This document shows, in pieces, positions 62,280-64,000 of a stretch of DNA of 64,000 nucleotides; positions within the stretch are counted from its first letter, which is position 1; each line of letters begins with the position of its first letter. The notes under the pieces were generated by a model, which saw only the letters and a program-made list of their open reading frames with translations, ran no database searches and was not told the origin of the DNA. The position numbers were made by a program, and so were the translations under genes. Origin of the DNA: Dipteris shenzhenensis (taxonomy: Eukaryota > Polypodiophyta > Polypodiopsida > Gleicheniales). Location of the stretch: assembly GCA_047967505.1 (NCBI GenBank), contig CM106540.1; one strand, given 5' to 3'.

Positions 62280-64000
62280 ATAGAGAGAGAAAAGTGAAGG
62301 AAAGATTTTTAGAGAGAGAATATAAGAGAGAGAGTCTTGCTGCCTCAGCAGCAAAAGAGAGAGAGAGAAAGAGAGAGGGAGAGAGAGGAGAGAAGGGGGG
62401 GGAAAGAGGGGGGAGAGAAAGGGAGGGGGGAGAGAAGGGGGAGGGGGGGGAAGAGAGGGGAGAGAGGGGGGAAGCCGCGAGGGGGGGGAGAGAGAGAGGG
62501 GGGGAGGCTGCTGCCACGGCAGCGGAGAGAGGGGGGGAGAGGGAGGGGAGGGAGGGGGGAGAGGGAGGGCAGGGAGGGGGGGGGTAGGCGGCAGCGAGAG
62601 AGGAGGGAGGGGGAGAGAGAGAAGGGGGGGGCACAGCAACGAGAGAGAGGGGGAGGGAGAGAGAGAGAGGGGGGGCCGCGGCACAGCGAGAGAGGAGGAG
62701 GGGGGAGAGAGAGAAGGGGGGCAGCGAGAGAGAGGGGAGGGAGGGCGCTGCCGTGGCAGCGGGGAGAGGGGAGGGGAGAGGGAGGGGAGGGGAGGGGAGG
62801 GGAGAGAGAGAGGGGGGGGCCGCTGCCGCGGCAGCGAGAGAGGAGGGGGGGAGAGAGAAGGGGAGGGGCCGCGGCAGCGAGAGAGAGGGGGAGGGAGAGA
62901 GAGAGAGGGGGGGCAGCTGCGGCGGCACCGAGAGAGGAGGGGGGAGAGAGAGAAGGGGGGGCCGCTGCCACGGCAGCAAGAGAGGAGGGGGGGAGAGAGA
63001 GAAGGGGGAGGCGCGGCAGCGCGAGAGAAGGGGGGAGAGAGAGAGAGGGGGGGGAGGTCGCTGCCACGGCAGCAGAGAGAGGGGGGGAGAGGGAGGGGGG
63101 GCAGGGGGGAGAGAGAGGAGGGGGGGCTGCCGTGGCAGCGAGAGAGGAACGGGGGGGGAGAGAGAGGAGGGGGGGCGCAAGAGAGAGGGGAGGGAGAGAG
63201 AGAGAGGGGGGCCGCTGCCGCGGCAGCGAGAGAGGAGGGGGGGGAGAGAGAGAAGGGGGGGCAGCGAGAGAGAGGGGAGGGAGAGAGAGAGAGGGGGGCC
63301 GCTGCCGCGGCAGCGAGAGAGGAGGGGGGAGAGAGAGAAGGGGGGCAGCGAGAGAGAGGGGAGGGAGAGAGAGAGAGGGGGGGGCCGCTACCGCGGCAGC
63401 GAGAGAGGAGAGGGGGGGAGAGAGAGAGAAGGGGGGGCAGCGAGAGAGAGGGGGGGGAGAGAGAGAGAGGGGGGGAGGGAGGGGAGGGGAGGGGAGAGAG
63501 AGAGGGGGGGGCCGCTATCGCGGCAGCAAGAGAGGAGGGGGGGGAGAGGGAAGGGGGGGGGAGAGGGAAGAGAGGGGGGGAGGGGGCCGCTGTCACGGCA
63601 GCGAGAGAGGAGGGGGGGAGAGAGAGAAGGGGGGTGCGGTAGCGAGAGAGAGGGGAGGGAGAGAGAGAGGGGGGGCCGCTACCACGGCAACGAGAGAGGA
63701 GGGGGGGAGAGAGAGAAGGGGGGCAGCGAGAGAGACGGGGGGGAGAGAGAGAGAGGGGGGAGAGGGAGGGGAGGGGAGAGAGAGAGAGGGGGGGCCGTTG
63801 CCGCGGCAGCGAGAGAGGGGCGGGGGGGAGAGAGAGAAGGGGGGGGATGCGGCAGCAAGAGAGAGGGGGAGGGAGAGAGAGAGAGGAGGGGGGGGCCGCT
63901 ACTGCGACAGCGAGAGAGGAGGGGGGAGAGAAAGGGGGGGAGGAGAGAGAGACAGGGGGGAGGCCGCTGCCGCGGTAGCGGAGAGACCGGGGGGGAGAGG
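62280..64000. repeat. GA/G-rich repeat with GC palindromes
   Basis: GAGAGAGAGAGGGGGG-type purine sequence is interrupted at intervals by near-palindromes of the form GCCGCTGCCGCGGCAGC (62,819; 63,211; 63,298; 63,384; later ones at 63,511 and beyond). Between 63,211 and 63,384 the period is 86-87 bp. The array runs off the window end. Long proline/serine/leucine minus-strand frames are composition artefacts. Confidence 0.9.

Noticed and set aside
62112-63596. 494-residue Pro/Ser/Leu-rich minus-strand frame
   Set aside because: Pure low-complexity GA/CT repeat; no domain, no codon bias, other frames equally open.
1-64000. CRISPR arrays, bacterial operons, rRNA or tRNA genes
   Set aside because: No spacer-separated short repeats, no Shine-Dalgarno-led gene strings and no rRNA or tRNA signatures were seen; the tandem arrays are continuous satellites.

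Overview
This is eukaryotic nuclear DNA, almost certainly from a land plant with a large, repeat-rich genome. The evidence is degenerate arrays of the plant telomere heptamer (CCCTAAA), plant-type Ty3 and Ty1 retrotransposons, CACTA and PIF/Harbinger transposon remains, spliced GT-AG exons, and a broken plant-type RABE (Rab8-like) GTPase gene. A non-seed plant or gymnosperm is possible, but the sequence does not settle the species. Nothing looks bacterial: there are no operons, rRNA or tRNA genes, or CRISPR arrays.

Layout. 1-7 kb: hairpin-forming inverted repeats, minisatellites and scraps of a Ty3 gag-protease. 7.4-13.3 kb: two minus-strand retrotransposon bodies joined head to tail, a chromodomain-bearing Ty3 element cut inside reverse transcriptase and a Ty1/copia element also cut inside reverse transcriptase. 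15.7-20.0 kb: a plus-strand Ty3 protease/RT fragment interrupted by a CACTA end at 16,444, a TNP1-like CACTA gene, then a minus-strand Ty3 gag with an LTR. 20.06-22.43 kb: an unidentified minus-strand spliced gene made of small exons, all a multiple of three and all in phase 0, with an internal tandem duplication. 23.4-25.6 kb: an array of about 563 bp repeats. 25.6-29.5 kb: a decayed plus-strand Tnp2-like transposase gene ending in a Tudor/Agenet-like module. 30.15-30.73 kb: exons 2-5 of a RABE GTPase. 30.75-34.17 kb: a decayed plus-strand copy of a large DDE-type gene resembling the uncharacterised DUF7869 family. 36.2-36.8 kb: a PIF/Harbinger transposase relic. 39.38-39.83 kb: exons 6-8 of a RABE GTPase on the opposite strand, exactly complementing the first half. 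40.0-42.4 kb: a satellite of about 182 bp monomers organised as A-B-C trimers. 42.5-43.1 kb: a protein-kinase-like relic. 43.1-50.8 kb: a young minus-strand Ty3 element with an extra RNase H upstream of gag and a 3' deletion. 51.2-52.4 kb: a RING-H2 pseudogene. 54.1-55.3 kb: a non-coding element with TIRs of about 257 bp. 56.2-59.96 kb: the better preserved minus-strand DUF7869-like gene. 60.0-64 kb: interstitial telomere repeats, a G-rich minisatellite, a possible promoter with CCAAT, telo-box and TATA elements, and a GA repeat studded with GC palindromes.

How the parts relate. The strongest candidate for an undescribed system is the DUF7869-like gene, present twice in opposite orientation. 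It combines an N-terminal domain like those next to plant En/Spm proteins, an acidic region with a repeated nonapeptide, a putative zinc motif, a DDE-like core and a C-terminal chromatin-reader-like module. Its plus copy is truncated at its 5' end where it abuts intron 5 of the broken RABE gene. An inversion of roughly 30.74-39.9 kb would restore the RABE exon order, so rearrangement at this element probably destroyed a host gene. Overall the window reads as heterochromatin in which host gene fragments are embedded in nested mobile elements and satellites.
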